A DNA stretch of 64,000 nt from JAKFFN01 sp964444305 (GTDB lineage: Bacteria > Sumerlaeota > Sumerlaeia > Sumerlaeales > Sumerlaeaceae): contig CAYUGQ010000001.1 in assembly GCA_964444305.1 (NCBI GenBank), forward strand, positions 1 to 64,000, read 5' to 3'. The notes under the pieces were generated by a model. It was not told the origin of the DNA. It made no database searches and saw nothing but the letters and a program-made list of their open reading frames with translations. The position numbers and the translations under genes were made by a program. Shown here piece after piece: positions 42,980 to 51,924 of this stretch (its first letter is position 1; every line of letters begins with the position of its first letter).

Positions 42980-45061
42980 ATGTATACCGGTCCCGTGATG
43001 GAGACTCTGCGCGATCGGTTGCAGCGTATGGTCCGACCCAAACCATTAGCGGCTGCGGGGCTTGCGGCAGGTTTAATGGTTGGTGTCTGGGCCTGGGCCC
43101 AGCACGCCATTGAAGAGTCCATTCGAGACCTGACGTCGGATAGCCTGACGGCTCTTCTTCAATCCAACGTCGAGGCGCTCGAGATGTGGATTGAGACAGA
43201 GATTCTCGAAGTTCAATCCTGGGCCAGCGCTGGTATTACGAAAAATGCGGTGCAGGAACTGGAATCGCTGGCGCGGGCAAACGGCAGCAGCGAGACCTTG
43301 CTTCAATCGCCTTCCCTGGAACACTTGCGCACGTTCTTGAGTCCTGCTCTGGCCGAACCTGACGTTTTTGGATTTCTTGTAACCAACCGGGAGGGGCAAG
43401 TCATCGCGGCGGCTACAGACAAGCTCGTTGGGCGTCGTTTGACGCCACAGGGTCAGGCTCGCAACGCAGCAGCTTTTTCTTCCGGGTGGGGTATCTATAA
43501 ACCTGTAGATGGCAGCCTGTTGGTGGAGGATGTGGACACCACGGAAGCCATTCCCGTGATTCTTTCCGCTGCAACCGTATTAAATGATGCCGGCGAGCCG
43601 ATTGCCGCATTGACCATGTTTCTTGATCCGGAACAGGATTTTAGCCGTATTCTTTCGGTGGGTCGCCTGGGCTCTACCGGATCCACTTATGCTTTCGACG
43701 GCAATGGCATCATGCTGTCTGAGCTGCGATATGAAAAGGACCTGGTTCGGCTGGGGCTGGTAGAGGATAAGAACGATGCTCAGTCTACCCTCATTGTTCC
43801 TGTCCGCGATCCAGGGGGTAACCTGTTAGAAGGCTATCAGCCGGACCGGGATCTGGATGAAATGCCTTTGACGCGGGCTGTAGCGTCGGCGGTCCGCGGC
43901 CGTTCGAGAGTCACGCTTGAACCCTATCGAGATTATCGTGGGGTGGAAGTGGTGGGCGCGTGGACGTGGCTTCCGCGTCATAACTTTGGCGTTGTTACGG
44001 AGATTGAAGCCCACCAGGTGATGAACATTTTGCGGCCTTTGCGCCTGGCATTCTGGGGCATGTTTATCCTGATTGCGCTGTTAATGGCGGGTGTTTTTAT
44101 TACTGCTTATGTCATCAGTATCATGCGTCAGAAACAAAAAAGTCAGCGCGTGATTGGGCAGTATACGCTGTTGGAGAAAGTTGGCGAAGGGGGGATGGGT
44201 AAGGTTTATTGTGCCCGGCACGCCTTGCTGCGGAGGCCTACGGCTGTAAAGCTGTTAAGAAGTGGAGACCTGACGCAGGAATTGATTTCTCGTTTTGAGC
44301 GGGAGGTCCAGATCACCAGCCGTCTGACTCATCCAAACACCGTGGAAATTTATGATTACGGGCGGACCGACTCAGGGGAGTTCTATTATGTGATGGAATA
44401 CATTGACGGTATCACGCTGGCGGATCTTGTGGAAAGGCATGGGCCGGTAAAGCCGGCGCGGGCGGTGCATTTTCTTAAACAGGTTTGTGCTTCTTTGGTG
44501 GAAGCTCATGAAGAAGGAATTATCCACCGTGACATTAAGCCGTTAAACGTCATGATCTGCAAGCGGGGCGGGGACTATGATGTGGTTAAGGTGCTGGACT
44601 TCGGGCTTGTGAAAAATGTGATCAGTGACGACGCCCTGGAGTTGACTGGGAAGGATATCGTCCGGGGAACGCCTATGTATATTTCGCCGGAGCGCCTGCG
44701 TGATCCTTCGATCGCCACGCCTGCCTCGGACCTGTATTCTATTGGCGTTTTGGCGTTTAATCTCCTGTCGGGTAAAGACCCTTACCGGGGAGCCAGCTCG
44801 CTTGATATTGCGGAGCAGGCGCTCCATGCGGAGCCACGTCGTCTTCGTGATGTTATGGATGATGATTGCCCGGCGGAGCTGGATGAGATTGTATGGAAAT
44901 GTATGCAAAAGAATCCCGCAGACCGCCCGGCCAGTGCGCGGGAGCTGCTGGATTCGCTGGCCGCGATTCCTCTGGTGTGGACCCGGGATGATGCTGAGCA
45001 GGCTTGGATTACGGAGAAGTTTAACGGAAATCGACCGCCGAAATCCGACGTTCAGTTTTAG
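42980..45061 (+). CDS. Transmembrane Ser/Thr protein kinase with dCACHE-like extracytoplasmic sensor
   Basis: 693 residues. TM1 is at about 23-41 and TM2 at about 357-382. The roughly 315 residues between them look like a double-CACHE sensor: 'ALEMWIETEILEVQSWAS' first helix, 'VFGFLVTNREGQVIAAATDKLVGRRL', 'TGSTYAFDGNGIMLSELRYEKDLV', and 'TWLPRHNFGVVTEIEAHQVM' just before TM2. Such domains bind small ligands, often amino acids, in chemoreceptors and histidine kinases. The cytoplasmic kinase (395-665) is complete: 'GEGGMGKVY' (402-410), K424, H516-R517-D518, D540-F541-G542, 'GTPMYISPE'. The start could be ATG 42980 or 42998. It is divergent from the glycosidase gene, with 132-180 bases for promoters. 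Confidence 0.94.
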   Translation: MYTGPVMETLRDRLQRMVRPKPLAAAGLAAGLMVGVWAWAQHAIEESIRDLTSDSLTALLQSNVEALEMWIETEILEVQSWASAGITKNAVQELESLARANGSSETLLQSPSLEHLRTFLSPALAEPDVFGFLVTNREGQVIAAATDKLVGRRLTPQGQARNAAAFSSGWGIYKPVDGSLLVEDVDTTEAIPVILSAATVLNDAGEPIAALTMFLDPEQDFSRILSVGRLGSTGSTYAFDGNGIMLSELRYEKDLVRLGLVEDKNDAQSTLIVPVRDPGGNLLEGYQPDRDLDEMPLTRAVASAVRGRSRVTLEPYRDYRGVEVVGAWTWLPRHNFGVVTEIEAHQVMNILRPLRLAFWGMFILIALLMAGVFITAYVISIMRQKQKSQRVIGQYTLLEKVGEGGMGKVYCARHALLRRPTAVKLLRSGDLTQELISRFEREVQITSRLTHPNTVEIYDYGRTDSGEFYYVMEYIDGITLADLVERHGPVKPARAVHFLKQVCASLVEAHEEGIIHRDIKPLNVMICKRGGDYDVVKVLDFGLVKNVISDDALELTGKDIVRGTPMYISPERLRDPSIATPASDLYSIGVLAFNLLSGKDPYRGASSLDIAEQALHAEPRRLRDVMDDDCPAELDEIVWKCMQKNPADRPASARELLDSLAAIPLVWTRDDAEQAWITEKFNGNRPPKSDVQF

Positions 45062-45127
45062 TTTGTTCTGCTGGCGTCGGTGGGATTCAAACTGAATACT
45101 TTCGCCCGAAGACTGCCCCAATATCTA

Positions 45128-46042
45128 ATGCGTACGAGTGGAGACAGGGGACTTCAGCCCGGCGAATTTTATCGTTCGGATCGGGAAGACACAGTGCGGA
45201 AGATTCAATCGTGGATCGCATCCGATGGAGCCGCGTTGCGTTTCATTGCCCATCAGCCCTGCCATGGGCAACGGGCGTCGGTTGCCTTTTTGTATTTGCA
45301 TGGAATTGAGAGTCACGGTGGGTGGTTTGATGAGGCGGCGGATGAACTTTGCGGGCGGGGATTCTCTGTGTATTGCATGGACCGTCGCGGAAGCGGATTG
45401 AACCAGGATGACGCCGGCTTTGTATCGGGGCATATTGATTCTGCAGATATTTTGCTGGATGACGTGGACGGATTTATCCAGCATCTGCGTAAGCGTCATG
45501 AATCGGTATTTATTATCGGTCTTTCGTGGGGCGGGAAGCTTGCTTTGGCTCATGCTGTATCGCGTTTGAATTCTCCCGATGCGCTTATATTAATTACGCC
45601 CGGGCTTGTCGCTCAGGTGAGTCTTCCGTTATCTATACGGCTTAATATTTTAGCGTCGGCATTCGCGCGGCCGACAAGAAAATTTCCGATTCCGATTACG
45701 CCGGACATGTTTACGCATGACCCGTTTTTTCAGGAGCGAATCAAGCAGGATCCGCTGCGTTTGAGGTATGTCTCTGCTCGATTTTATCTTGAGAGCCTGC
45801 GCCTTGACAGACAGCTCAGGCGGTGCATTGGGATTTTGAAGACGCCGGTGATGTCGGTTTTTGCCCAGGAGGATATTATTATCGACAACGAGAAATCCTG
45901 TGAGCTGTTAAATCAGGCTTTGGGTGCTGATCGACATATTATCTGCTATGAAGACCAGCTTCATTCGATCCAGTTTGATGCGCCGGTTCGGCTGGTTGAG
46001 GACATTATCAAATGGTTGCAGGAGGAGAAGTTACTGGCATGA
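45128..46042 (+). CDS. Alpha/beta hydrolase (S33/lysophospholipase-like)
   Basis: 304 residues from the ATG at 45128; a GTG at 45080 would add 16 residues and neither start has a good ribosome-binding site. The fold is clear: 'VAFLYLHGIESHGGWFDEAADEL' oxyanion-hole region, 'DRRGSGLNQ', and the nucleophile elbow 'GLSWGG' with S133. The remaining triad members are likely D249 ('FAQEDIII') and H279 ('EDQLHSIQFD'). No signal peptide, so cytoplasmic. Members of this group cleave monoacylglycerols, lysophospholipids, or amide and ester bonds of small conjugates. Its stop overlaps the dipeptide-epimerase start in ATGA, which suggests work on the same small molecule. Confidence 0.88.
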   Translation: MRTSGDRGLQPGEFYRSDREDTVRKIQSWIASDGAALRFIAHQPCHGQRASVAFLYLHGIESHGGWFDEAADELCGRGFSVYCMDRRGSGLNQDDAGFVSGHIDSADILLDDVDGFIQHLRKRHESVFIIGLSWGGKLALAHAVSRLNSPDALILITPGLVAQVSLPLSIRLNILASAFARPTRKFPIPITPDMFTHDPFFQERIKQDPLRLRYVSARFYLESLRLDRQLRRCIGILKTPVMSVFAQEDIIIDNEKSCELLNQALGADRHIICYEDQLHSIQFDAPVRLVEDIIKWLQEEKLLA

Positions 46043-47187
46043 GTTCATCGCCGCTGAGGCTTTCGTCGTTTCAATGTCGGGTGGTGCAGATTCCTCTGCG
46101 GGTGAAAGTCAGTCATCACCTGGCGCAACGGGTTGTGGCCGAGAACGTATTGGTGACTGTGCGCGGGGCTGATGGCCGGGAAGGCTGGGGCGAGTGTTGT
46201 CCGCGAGAGTACGTGACCGGGGAGACGGTTGCGACGGTTGAGGAGGCGCTGGGCGGTCATTTTATCCCGCAGTATCTTCGTCGGGAATTTGATTCTTTTG
46301 AGGATGTGGTGGAGGCTTTATCAGAATCAGCAGCAGGGCTGGCTAAGAATGAGCAGGCGGCGTTTTGTGCCATTGAGCTGGCTGTGTTGGATCTTGCGGG
46401 CAAGCATTTCGATCGGTCAATTTCGGAGGTGATTGGCGGTTCCCGGAGGGACGATTTTCGCTATACCGGTGTGCTGGCGGCGGATGATCTGCCAGCGGTG
46501 GATTCCCAGGGGCAGCGGCTGCGGGAATTTGGGTTTACCACTGTGAAGGTAAAGGTTACGCAGGATCTGGAATTTAACTGCACGGCGCTTCAGACGGTTC
46601 GGCAGCTTTTTGGAGATGAGGCGAGTGTGCGGGTAGACGCGAACGGGGCCTGGACTGCCCAGGAAGCGATTCGGCATTTGAAGGGTATGGCGGATTACCG
46701 GCTGGATGGGGTTGAGCAGCCGGTAGCGGGAGATGATTTGGCGGGTATGACAGAAGTGACAGCGGCCGGGTTGACTCCGGTGGTGGCTGATGAGTCTCTT
46801 TGCAGCATGGATGATGCTGAAGGGCTTATCAAAAAGCGCGGCTGCATTATTTTTAACATTCGCATATCGAAATGCGGCGGGTTGATAAACTCGGCCCGGA
46901 TTGCGCGGAAGGCTTTTGACGCTGGCCTGAAGTGCCAGCTAGGAGCGCAGGTGGGAGAGAGCGGGTTTCTTTCGGCGGCGGGTCGACATTTTGCGGCGGT
47001 GTTTCCAGAGCTTGTCTGGCTGGAAGGGTCTTTTGATGCTTATCTTTTGGAGCAGCAGATCACTACGCCTGACATCACGATTCAGCCCGGGGGGCGGGCC
47101 GAAAGAATAACGGGGGCCGGACTTGGGATTCTTCCATTGCCGGAAGCCATTGAAGCAACATGCATCAGGCAACAGGAATTTTATTAG
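46039..47187 (+). CDS. Dipeptide epimerase (enolase superfamily, L-Ala-D/L-Glu epimerase type)
   Basis: The start is the ATG at 46039, in ATGA with the preceding stop and with GGAGGAGAAG upstream. The 382-residue product is a muconate-lactonising-type enolase-superfamily enzyme. Acid-base lysines K170 and K172 ('TVKVKVTQD') sit on one face and K278 ('IRISKCGG') on the other. Metal ligands are D200 ('VRVDANGAW'), E226 ('GVEQPV') and D251 ('VADESL'). This two-lysine arrangement is that of dipeptide epimerases, which invert the alpha-carbon of the second residue. Substrate (L-Ala-D/L-Glu from murein or another dipeptide) is not readable here. The neighbouring hydrolase and GH3 enzyme argue that it may not be simple murein recycling. 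Confidence 0.92.
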   Translation: MSSSPLRLSSFQCRVVQIPLRVKVSHHLAQRVVAENVLVTVRGADGREGWGECCPREYVTGETVATVEEALGGHFIPQYLRREFDSFEDVVEALSESAAGLAKNEQAAFCAIELAVLDLAGKHFDRSISEVIGGSRRDDFRYTGVLAADDLPAVDSQGQRLREFGFTTVKVKVTQDLEFNCTALQTVRQLFGDEASVRVDANGAWTAQEAIRHLKGMADYRLDGVEQPVAGDDLAGMTEVTAAGLTPVVADESLCSMDDAEGLIKKRGCIIFNIRISKCGGLINSARIARKAFDAGLKCQLGAQVGESGFLSAAGRHFAAVFPELVWLEGSFDAYLLEQQITTPDITIQPGGRAERITGAGLGILPLPEAIEATCIRQQEFY

Positions 47188-47207
47188 TCTAGAAGATTGA
47201 GGTTTCC

Positions 47208-48908
47208 ATGTCCTTAGCAGGATTTATCATTGGGGTAATGACGCGAAAATCTGCGGCCCGGTTTGAAGCTGCAACGCAAAATCCGGTGAAGGTTCAACAG
47301 GATCTTCTGGCGGAGATTCTTCAAAAGAATGCTGATACAGAATATGGTCGTCGGTATGGTTTTGCGTCTATTAAAAGTCATGAGGATTATGTCCGGCAAG
47401 TGCCCCTGGTAACTTATGATGATATTGCCGACGACATGGCTCGCGTCGCGGCGGGGGAGAAGGGGATTTTTACGGCGGAAGACCCGGTTATGTTTGCTCA
47501 GACAAGCGGCACGACGGGGGAGCCGAAGCTGATTCCTGTTACTCCATCTGACCAGGGAACGCGACATCAGGATGTGATGCGGACGTGGTTGTTTCATTCG
47601 AAGAAGGACCACCCGGATATTTTTGATCAGAAAATCGTGACGCTGGTTTCGCCGGCAATTGAGGGTTACACATCGGCTGGTATTCCTTACGGGTCGACTT
47701 CGGGTCATATCTATCGCGGAATGCCGGGCATTATCCGGCGGGCGTATTCGATTCCGTATGAGGTGTTTGAGATCGCCGATTACACGGCGCGCTATTATGC
47801 TTTAATGCGTATTTCTCTGCAACATGACGTGCGTTTGCTGTGCACCGCAAATCCTTCGTCGGTAATGAAAATGGTGGAGAAAGCGAATGAGTTCAGCGAG
47901 GAAATCATTCGCGATATTCACGATGGCACGTTTTCGGAAAGTCAGGATATTGAACCTGAGATTCGCGCGGTTGTGCAGAAGGTGCTGAAGCGGGATCCGC
48001 GGCGTGCTAAGGAACTGACGGATTTCCGTGCGCAGCGGGACGGCCGGTTGTTACCGGCGGATTACTGGAACCGGCTGAGCTTGATCGGTTGCTGGAAAGG
48101 GGGGACGGTGGGGCATTACATTGAGAAGTTTGAGCCTTGGTTTAACCCGGACCGGAATCGGCAGGTGCCGGTGCGCGACTGGGGTTTTCTGGCCAGTGAG
48201 CTGAGGGGGTCTGTGCCGTTGAGTGATGAGGGTGCGCACGGGGTTTTGAGCGTTGCGGCGAATTACTATGAGTTTTCGCCGGTGGATGCCGTGGAAGCCA
48301 ATCCCGATGATCCGACCAAGTGGCCTTTTCTTACTGTGGATGAAGTGGAAGATGGGGCCGAATACTACATCTTTCCAACAACTCCCAGTGGTCTTTATCG
48401 TTATGATATTAATGACGTGGTTCGGATTGAGGGCTGGTATAATCGGACGCCTCAGATTGCTTTCCTGCGCAAGGGGCGGGGTATGACCAACCTGACAGGG
48501 GAAAAGGTGAGCGTGAACCAGGTAATTGATGCTTTTGATGAAGCCATGACGGTTACGGGTTTACTGCCGGATCACTTTAAGGCGGAGGCGGATGCGGATC
48601 GAAGCCGCTATCTGTTCCGGGCGGAATTTTCTTCGTTGCCGTCAGATGAGGAGAAAGCTAAAATTTTCCTCCATTCGGTGGATCAGGCGCTGCAGAAACT
48701 GAACATTGAGTATGCAGAGAAACGGAAGTCTCAGCGGCTGGGGGCACCGGTGCTTCATATCATGCGTGAGGGCTGGTATGAGCGGGAGCGGAAGCGTCAG
48801 GTGGCTGAGGGAAAAAGGATGTTCCAGGCTAAGACAGAAGTTTTGTCGGCATCAAAACTGGCCACCAGTGCTATCAAGCCGGAGCTATTGGGAGTGGTGG
48901 AGTTGTAA
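47208..48908 (+). CDS. GH3-family acyl-adenylate enzyme (amino-acid conjugase type)
   Basis: 566 residues, collinear with the GH3 (auxin-responsive) family of the ANL adenylating superfamily. Bacterial and plant GH3 enzymes activate a carboxylic acid with ATP and transfer it to an amino acid. Motif 1, the ATP loop, is 'QTSGTTGEPKLIP' (98-110). 'LLCTANPSSVMKMVEKANEF', 'LIGCWKGGTVGHYIEKFEPWF', 'GLYRYDINDVVRI' (motif 3, with the conserved Tyr, Arg and Asp) and 'FLRKGRGMTNLTGEKVS' complete the fold. A TGAGG site precedes the ATG, 20 bases after the epimerase stop, so it belongs with that operon. The physiological acid and amino acid are unknown. Confidence 0.93.
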   Translation: MSLAGFIIGVMTRKSAARFEAATQNPVKVQQDLLAEILQKNADTEYGRRYGFASIKSHEDYVRQVPLVTYDDIADDMARVAAGEKGIFTAEDPVMFAQTSGTTGEPKLIPVTPSDQGTRHQDVMRTWLFHSKKDHPDIFDQKIVTLVSPAIEGYTSAGIPYGSTSGHIYRGMPGIIRRAYSIPYEVFEIADYTARYYALMRISLQHDVRLLCTANPSSVMKMVEKANEFSEEIIRDIHDGTFSESQDIEPEIRAVVQKVLKRDPRRAKELTDFRAQRDGRLLPADYWNRLSLIGCWKGGTVGHYIEKFEPWFNPDRNRQVPVRDWGFLASELRGSVPLSDEGAHGVLSVAANYYEFSPVDAVEANPDDPTKWPFLTVDEVEDGAEYYIFPTTPSGLYRYDINDVVRIEGWYNRTPQIAFLRKGRGMTNLTGEKVSVNQVIDAFDEAMTVTGLLPDHFKAEADADRSRYLFRAEFSSLPSDEEKAKIFLHSVDQALQKLNIEYAEKRKSQRLGAPVLHIMREGWYERERKRQVAEGKRMFQAKTEVLSASKLATSAIKPELLGVVEL

Positions 48909-49006
48909 GGTCAGGTCGGTTTTCGTCGGGCAATATCTGCCTGCGGGGTTCACTGCTTTGGAATTAAATTGGACTGGCACTCATCTGGTAAGGCCTCATT
49001 CAAACA

Positions 49007-51031
49007 ATGATTGAACGATTCGTAGAACAGCTAGCCTTCAGTTTGGAAAAGTTCGGCACTGGTGCTTATGCCATCGTGACTTTGTTGGCTCTGCTGGAGA
49101 CGCTGATTGTTGTCGGCCAGTTCATCCCGGGCTCCATTTTCCTGGTGCTCGTGGGCTTCTTGTGTTACATGGATGTGTTTGAGTTTTACGGCATGGCCAT
49201 TTCAGTGATCCTGGCCCGGGTTGGGGGGGAATATATTAATTATGCTCTCGGGCGCTACCGGGGCCGGGCATGGTTTCATCCGGAAAGCCGGTTTCTGAAA
49301 CCGCGTTTTCTGGAAATGGCTGAGACCCGGTTTGCGGTCAGCGGGGCCAACCTGCTGGTGTGGGGGCAGTTCCTGGGATTTCTCCGTCCGTTTATTACGG
49401 TGGCCGCCGGAGCGGCGCATTATTCGGTGCCGAAATTTACGATCAGCGTTTCCATTGGAGCGATTTTGTGGGGGATGTTGCACCTTGTGGTGGGATATGC
49501 TTTCGGAGCAAGCTGGGAGCGCGCGGTTGAGTATCTGAAGGATTTCTCGCTTGTCCTCATCGTCGCCATTCCGGTGGCGTTCCTCAGTGGCTGGGCTGTG
49601 CGACAGTTGCTGCAGATGAGCGGTTATCTTTATAAGTTTCTTGAACGGCTGAACCGCCTCATCCGAAACAGCCAGTGGTACCAGTCGTTGCGAAACCGGC
49701 ACCCCGCGTTCTTTCCGTTCTTGGAACGGCGGGTGAGCCTGAGCCGAAACTGGGGCTTGGGGGCGACGTTTGGTTTTGCGTGTGCGCTTGCTTGTCTTGG
49801 TGCGTGCCTGGCGCTTTACTGGGATGTTCACACGCGAGATACCTGGTATGTGTTTGATCTGTCCATGGTGAACCTGCTGGCTCAGTTGCGCACCCCCGGG
49901 GCGGACCACCTTTTTATTATTATCACGAACCTCGGGGCGGTTCCGGTGGTGGCAGGGGTTCTGCTGGCGACGGCGGTGATCTGTTATTTTTGCGGCCAGC
50001 ATAAGAGCTTGTTTGTGATTCTGGGTTCGGTTCTGCTGAGCCTGGGGCTTGCGCTGGCGGTGGAATATATCTTTCAGAGGAACCGGCCGGATTTATCTGT
50101 TCGTCTGATCGAGGCGAATGGTTTCAGTTTCCCAAGCAGCCGTTCCACGGTGGTGTTTGCGCTGTTCGGGGCGATTTATTACTGGCTATGGAATCACCCC
50201 GGCGTGCTGCGGGTGCGGGCGGCGGTCGCGTTTCTGCTTTTGCTGATGGCGTTCCTGGTGGGATTCAGCCGGGTTTACCTGGGAGTGCATTACCCCAGCG
50301 ATATCGTATCGGGTTTTTGTCTGGGATTTGCGGCGGTGCTCACTTGTGGAACTATTGCGGCGAATTGGCCGCGCCTGAAGGATGTGGCGAGCCGCGCAGA
50401 TTATAAGGCGGCCTCTATCCTTGCCGTATATGGTCTTGGAGCCTGGCTCTATACCGAGGCACGGCCTGCAAACATCGCCGTGCAGCCGGTGAACGTCAGT
50501 GGTGGCATTCAAGCGGCAGAGCTGAACGATATTCTGCCGTATCTTCCGCGCAAATCGACAACACTTTTTGGTGCGGCGTATGTGCCGGTTAACCTAATTT
50601 TGCAGTCAGATCCAGCTCCGGCCAAGGAACTGCTGGAGGAGGCAGGATTTGATCCAGTTGCGTCTCAGGACTTTTTCACCATAGGGGTAGCAAATCCGGT
50701 TTTTCCGGCATTTGTTAATGGCAAGCCTGCGGCATTTACTTATGAAAAGCGGCTGGAGGGGGGGCGAGATGTGGTGCGGCTGTGGGCCACCAATGCGCAG
50801 ATTAACGGTGAACAGATCTGGGTGGGCTCGATCGTGACTCACGATCAGGAGCTTCGCTGGAAGATGGATATGTTTCAGCAGGTGCCAGATCTGGATTACT
50901 CGGCGGATAAACTGGTGAAAATCTGGGAGGAATTCAACCCGCAGAAGATCTCTGGCTTTCGTCCGCGGGGGCTGTATTCCTGGCGCAACGTGTTTTTCAC
51001 GCATGGCGATGCATGGTTTTTTGCCTTGTAA
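49007..51031 (+). CDS. DedA-PAP2-LssY_C membrane protein
   Basis: 674 residues in the known order DedA (about 15-215), PAP2 (about 245-450), LssY_C (about 480-665). DedA signatures: E31, 'VGQFIPGSIFLVLVGF' (36-51) and 'GQFLGFLRPFITVAAGAAHY' (120-139); DedA proteins move undecaprenyl or other lipid phosphates across the membrane. The PAP2 phosphatase motifs are damaged: E353 stands where K should be in K-x6-RP, and 'PSSR' (376-379) replaces PSGH, so the usual catalytic His is R379. The third motif, S421-R422-x5-H428-x3-D432, is intact. It follows the GH3 gene by 98 bases without a visible ribosome-binding site. Confidence 0.9.
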   Translation: MIERFVEQLAFSLEKFGTGAYAIVTLLALLETLIVVGQFIPGSIFLVLVGFLCYMDVFEFYGMAISVILARVGGEYINYALGRYRGRAWFHPESRFLKPRFLEMAETRFAVSGANLLVWGQFLGFLRPFITVAAGAAHYSVPKFTISVSIGAILWGMLHLVVGYAFGASWERAVEYLKDFSLVLIVAIPVAFLSGWAVRQLLQMSGYLYKFLERLNRLIRNSQWYQSLRNRHPAFFPFLERRVSLSRNWGLGATFGFACALACLGACLALYWDVHTRDTWYVFDLSMVNLLAQLRTPGADHLFIIITNLGAVPVVAGVLLATAVICYFCGQHKSLFVILGSVLLSLGLALAVEYIFQRNRPDLSVRLIEANGFSFPSSRSTVVFALFGAIYYWLWNHPGVLRVRAAVAFLLLLMAFLVGFSRVYLGVHYPSDIVSGFCLGFAAVLTCGTIAANWPRLKDVASRADYKAASILAVYGLGAWLYTEARPANIAVQPVNVSGGIQAAELNDILPYLPRKSTTLFGAAYVPVNLILQSDPAPAKELLEEAGFDPVASQDFFTIGVANPVFPAFVNGKPAAFTYEKRLEGGRDVVRLWATNAQINGEQIWVGSIVTHDQELRWKMDMFQQVPDLDYSADKLVKIWEEFNPQKISGFRPRGLYSWRNVFFTHGDAWFFAL

Positions 51032-51121
51032 TACCTGCCCGGGGACAGACTATCGGAAAATCTGATCCGGGGGAATATATATCCCCGGGTCTGACTGTTT
51101 AGATCCTGAGAATTATCCCGC

Positions 51122-51144
51122 AAGGGCGCACGATATGTGCCCTT
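51122..51144. other. Hairpin in the leader of the methyltransferase gene
   Basis: Six-base perfect arms (51122-51127 and 51139-51144) with extra paired bases inside, about 34 bases before the start codon. A second stem (about 51068-51089) lies upstream. No T tract follows, so these are probably not terminators; they may be leader structures. Confidence 0.3.
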
Positions 51145-51177
51145 CAATAGATCTGGAAAGACCTGGAAAGAGCAAAC

Positions 51178-51924
51178 ATGAGCGCACTGAAGCGGTTTAT
51201 GATCGACCTGCTGGCGGATCGATTTAACGTCCGCGCGAAAAAGATTCGTGGCAACTGGGGACGTTATACGGAGATTTATAACCGGTGCAAATCTCACAGT
51301 ATGCTGGGAGGAGACGGCTACCGCAGCAACCTGCAGATTGTGGACACGTGCCAGGATGTGGAGGGCGATGTGGTGGAATGCGGCGTGTGGAAAGGTGGGA
51401 TGTCGGCTGGAATGGCACATATCCTGGGGCCAGGGCGGAAGTATTACCTCTTTGACAGCTTTGAGGGTCTGCCTGAGCCGGGCGAACTGGATGGCGAATA
51501 CGCGGTGGAATGGCAAAACAGCGGCGATGCGGAATTGACGTATAACAACTGCACGGCCGATGAAGCGGATGCTGACGCGATCATGCGCGAAACCGGAGTG
51601 GAGTATGAGCTGGTAAAGGGCTGGTTTCAGGATACGATTCCGGGTTTTGACAAAATCGAAAAGATAGCGGTTTTGCGGCTGGATGGTGACTGGTATGAGT
51701 CGACGATGATTGGCCTGGAAAAGTTTGAGCCACTGGTTGTGCCTGGAGGCATTGTTATCCTGGATGATTATTACTACTGGGAAGGCTGCTCAAAAGCCGT
51801 GCATGATTATTTCTCGAAGACGAAAAGCACGGCGCGGCTGGTGAGCGGTGATGGATTTGTCTACTTCAGGAAACAGGAAGCAGATAGCACTTCCGGTGCG
51901 CGGACGCTGGTGTCGGCTTTTTAA
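51178..51924 (+). CDS. TylF/MycF-family O-methyltransferase-like protein
   Basis: 248 residues matching the TylF/MycF (macrocin O-methyltransferase) family of metal-dependent SAM methyltransferases. 'GDVVECGVWKGGMSAGMAHIL' is the SAM-binding loop, 'YYLFDSFEGLPEP' follows the second strand, 'IAVLRLDGDWYESTMIGLEKFEPLVVPGGIVILDDYYYWEGCSKAV' carries the D-D metal-ligand set. GGAAAGAG precedes the ATG. Its stop overlaps the converging flippase stop by four bases. In tailoring loci such enzymes methylate sugar hydroxyls, so it may modify the glycan made by the adjacent genes. Confidence 0.88.
   Translation: MSALKRFMIDLLADRFNVRAKKIRGNWGRYTEIYNRCKSHSMLGGDGYRSNLQIVDTCQDVEGDVVECGVWKGGMSAGMAHILGPGRKYYLFDSFEGLPEPGELDGEYAVEWQNSGDAELTYNNCTADEADADAIMRETGVEYELVKGWFQDTIPGFDKIEKIAVLRLDGDWYESTMIGLEKFEPLVVPGGIVILDDYYYWEGCSKAVHDYFSKTKSTARLVSGDGFVYFRKQEADSTSGARTLVSAF

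Noticed and set aside
49202..50002. 266-codon antisense frame inside the DedA-PAP2-LssY gene
   Set aside because: Very basic, His/Arg/Pro-rich, no family resemblance; the sense frame has full DedA and PAP2 motifs.
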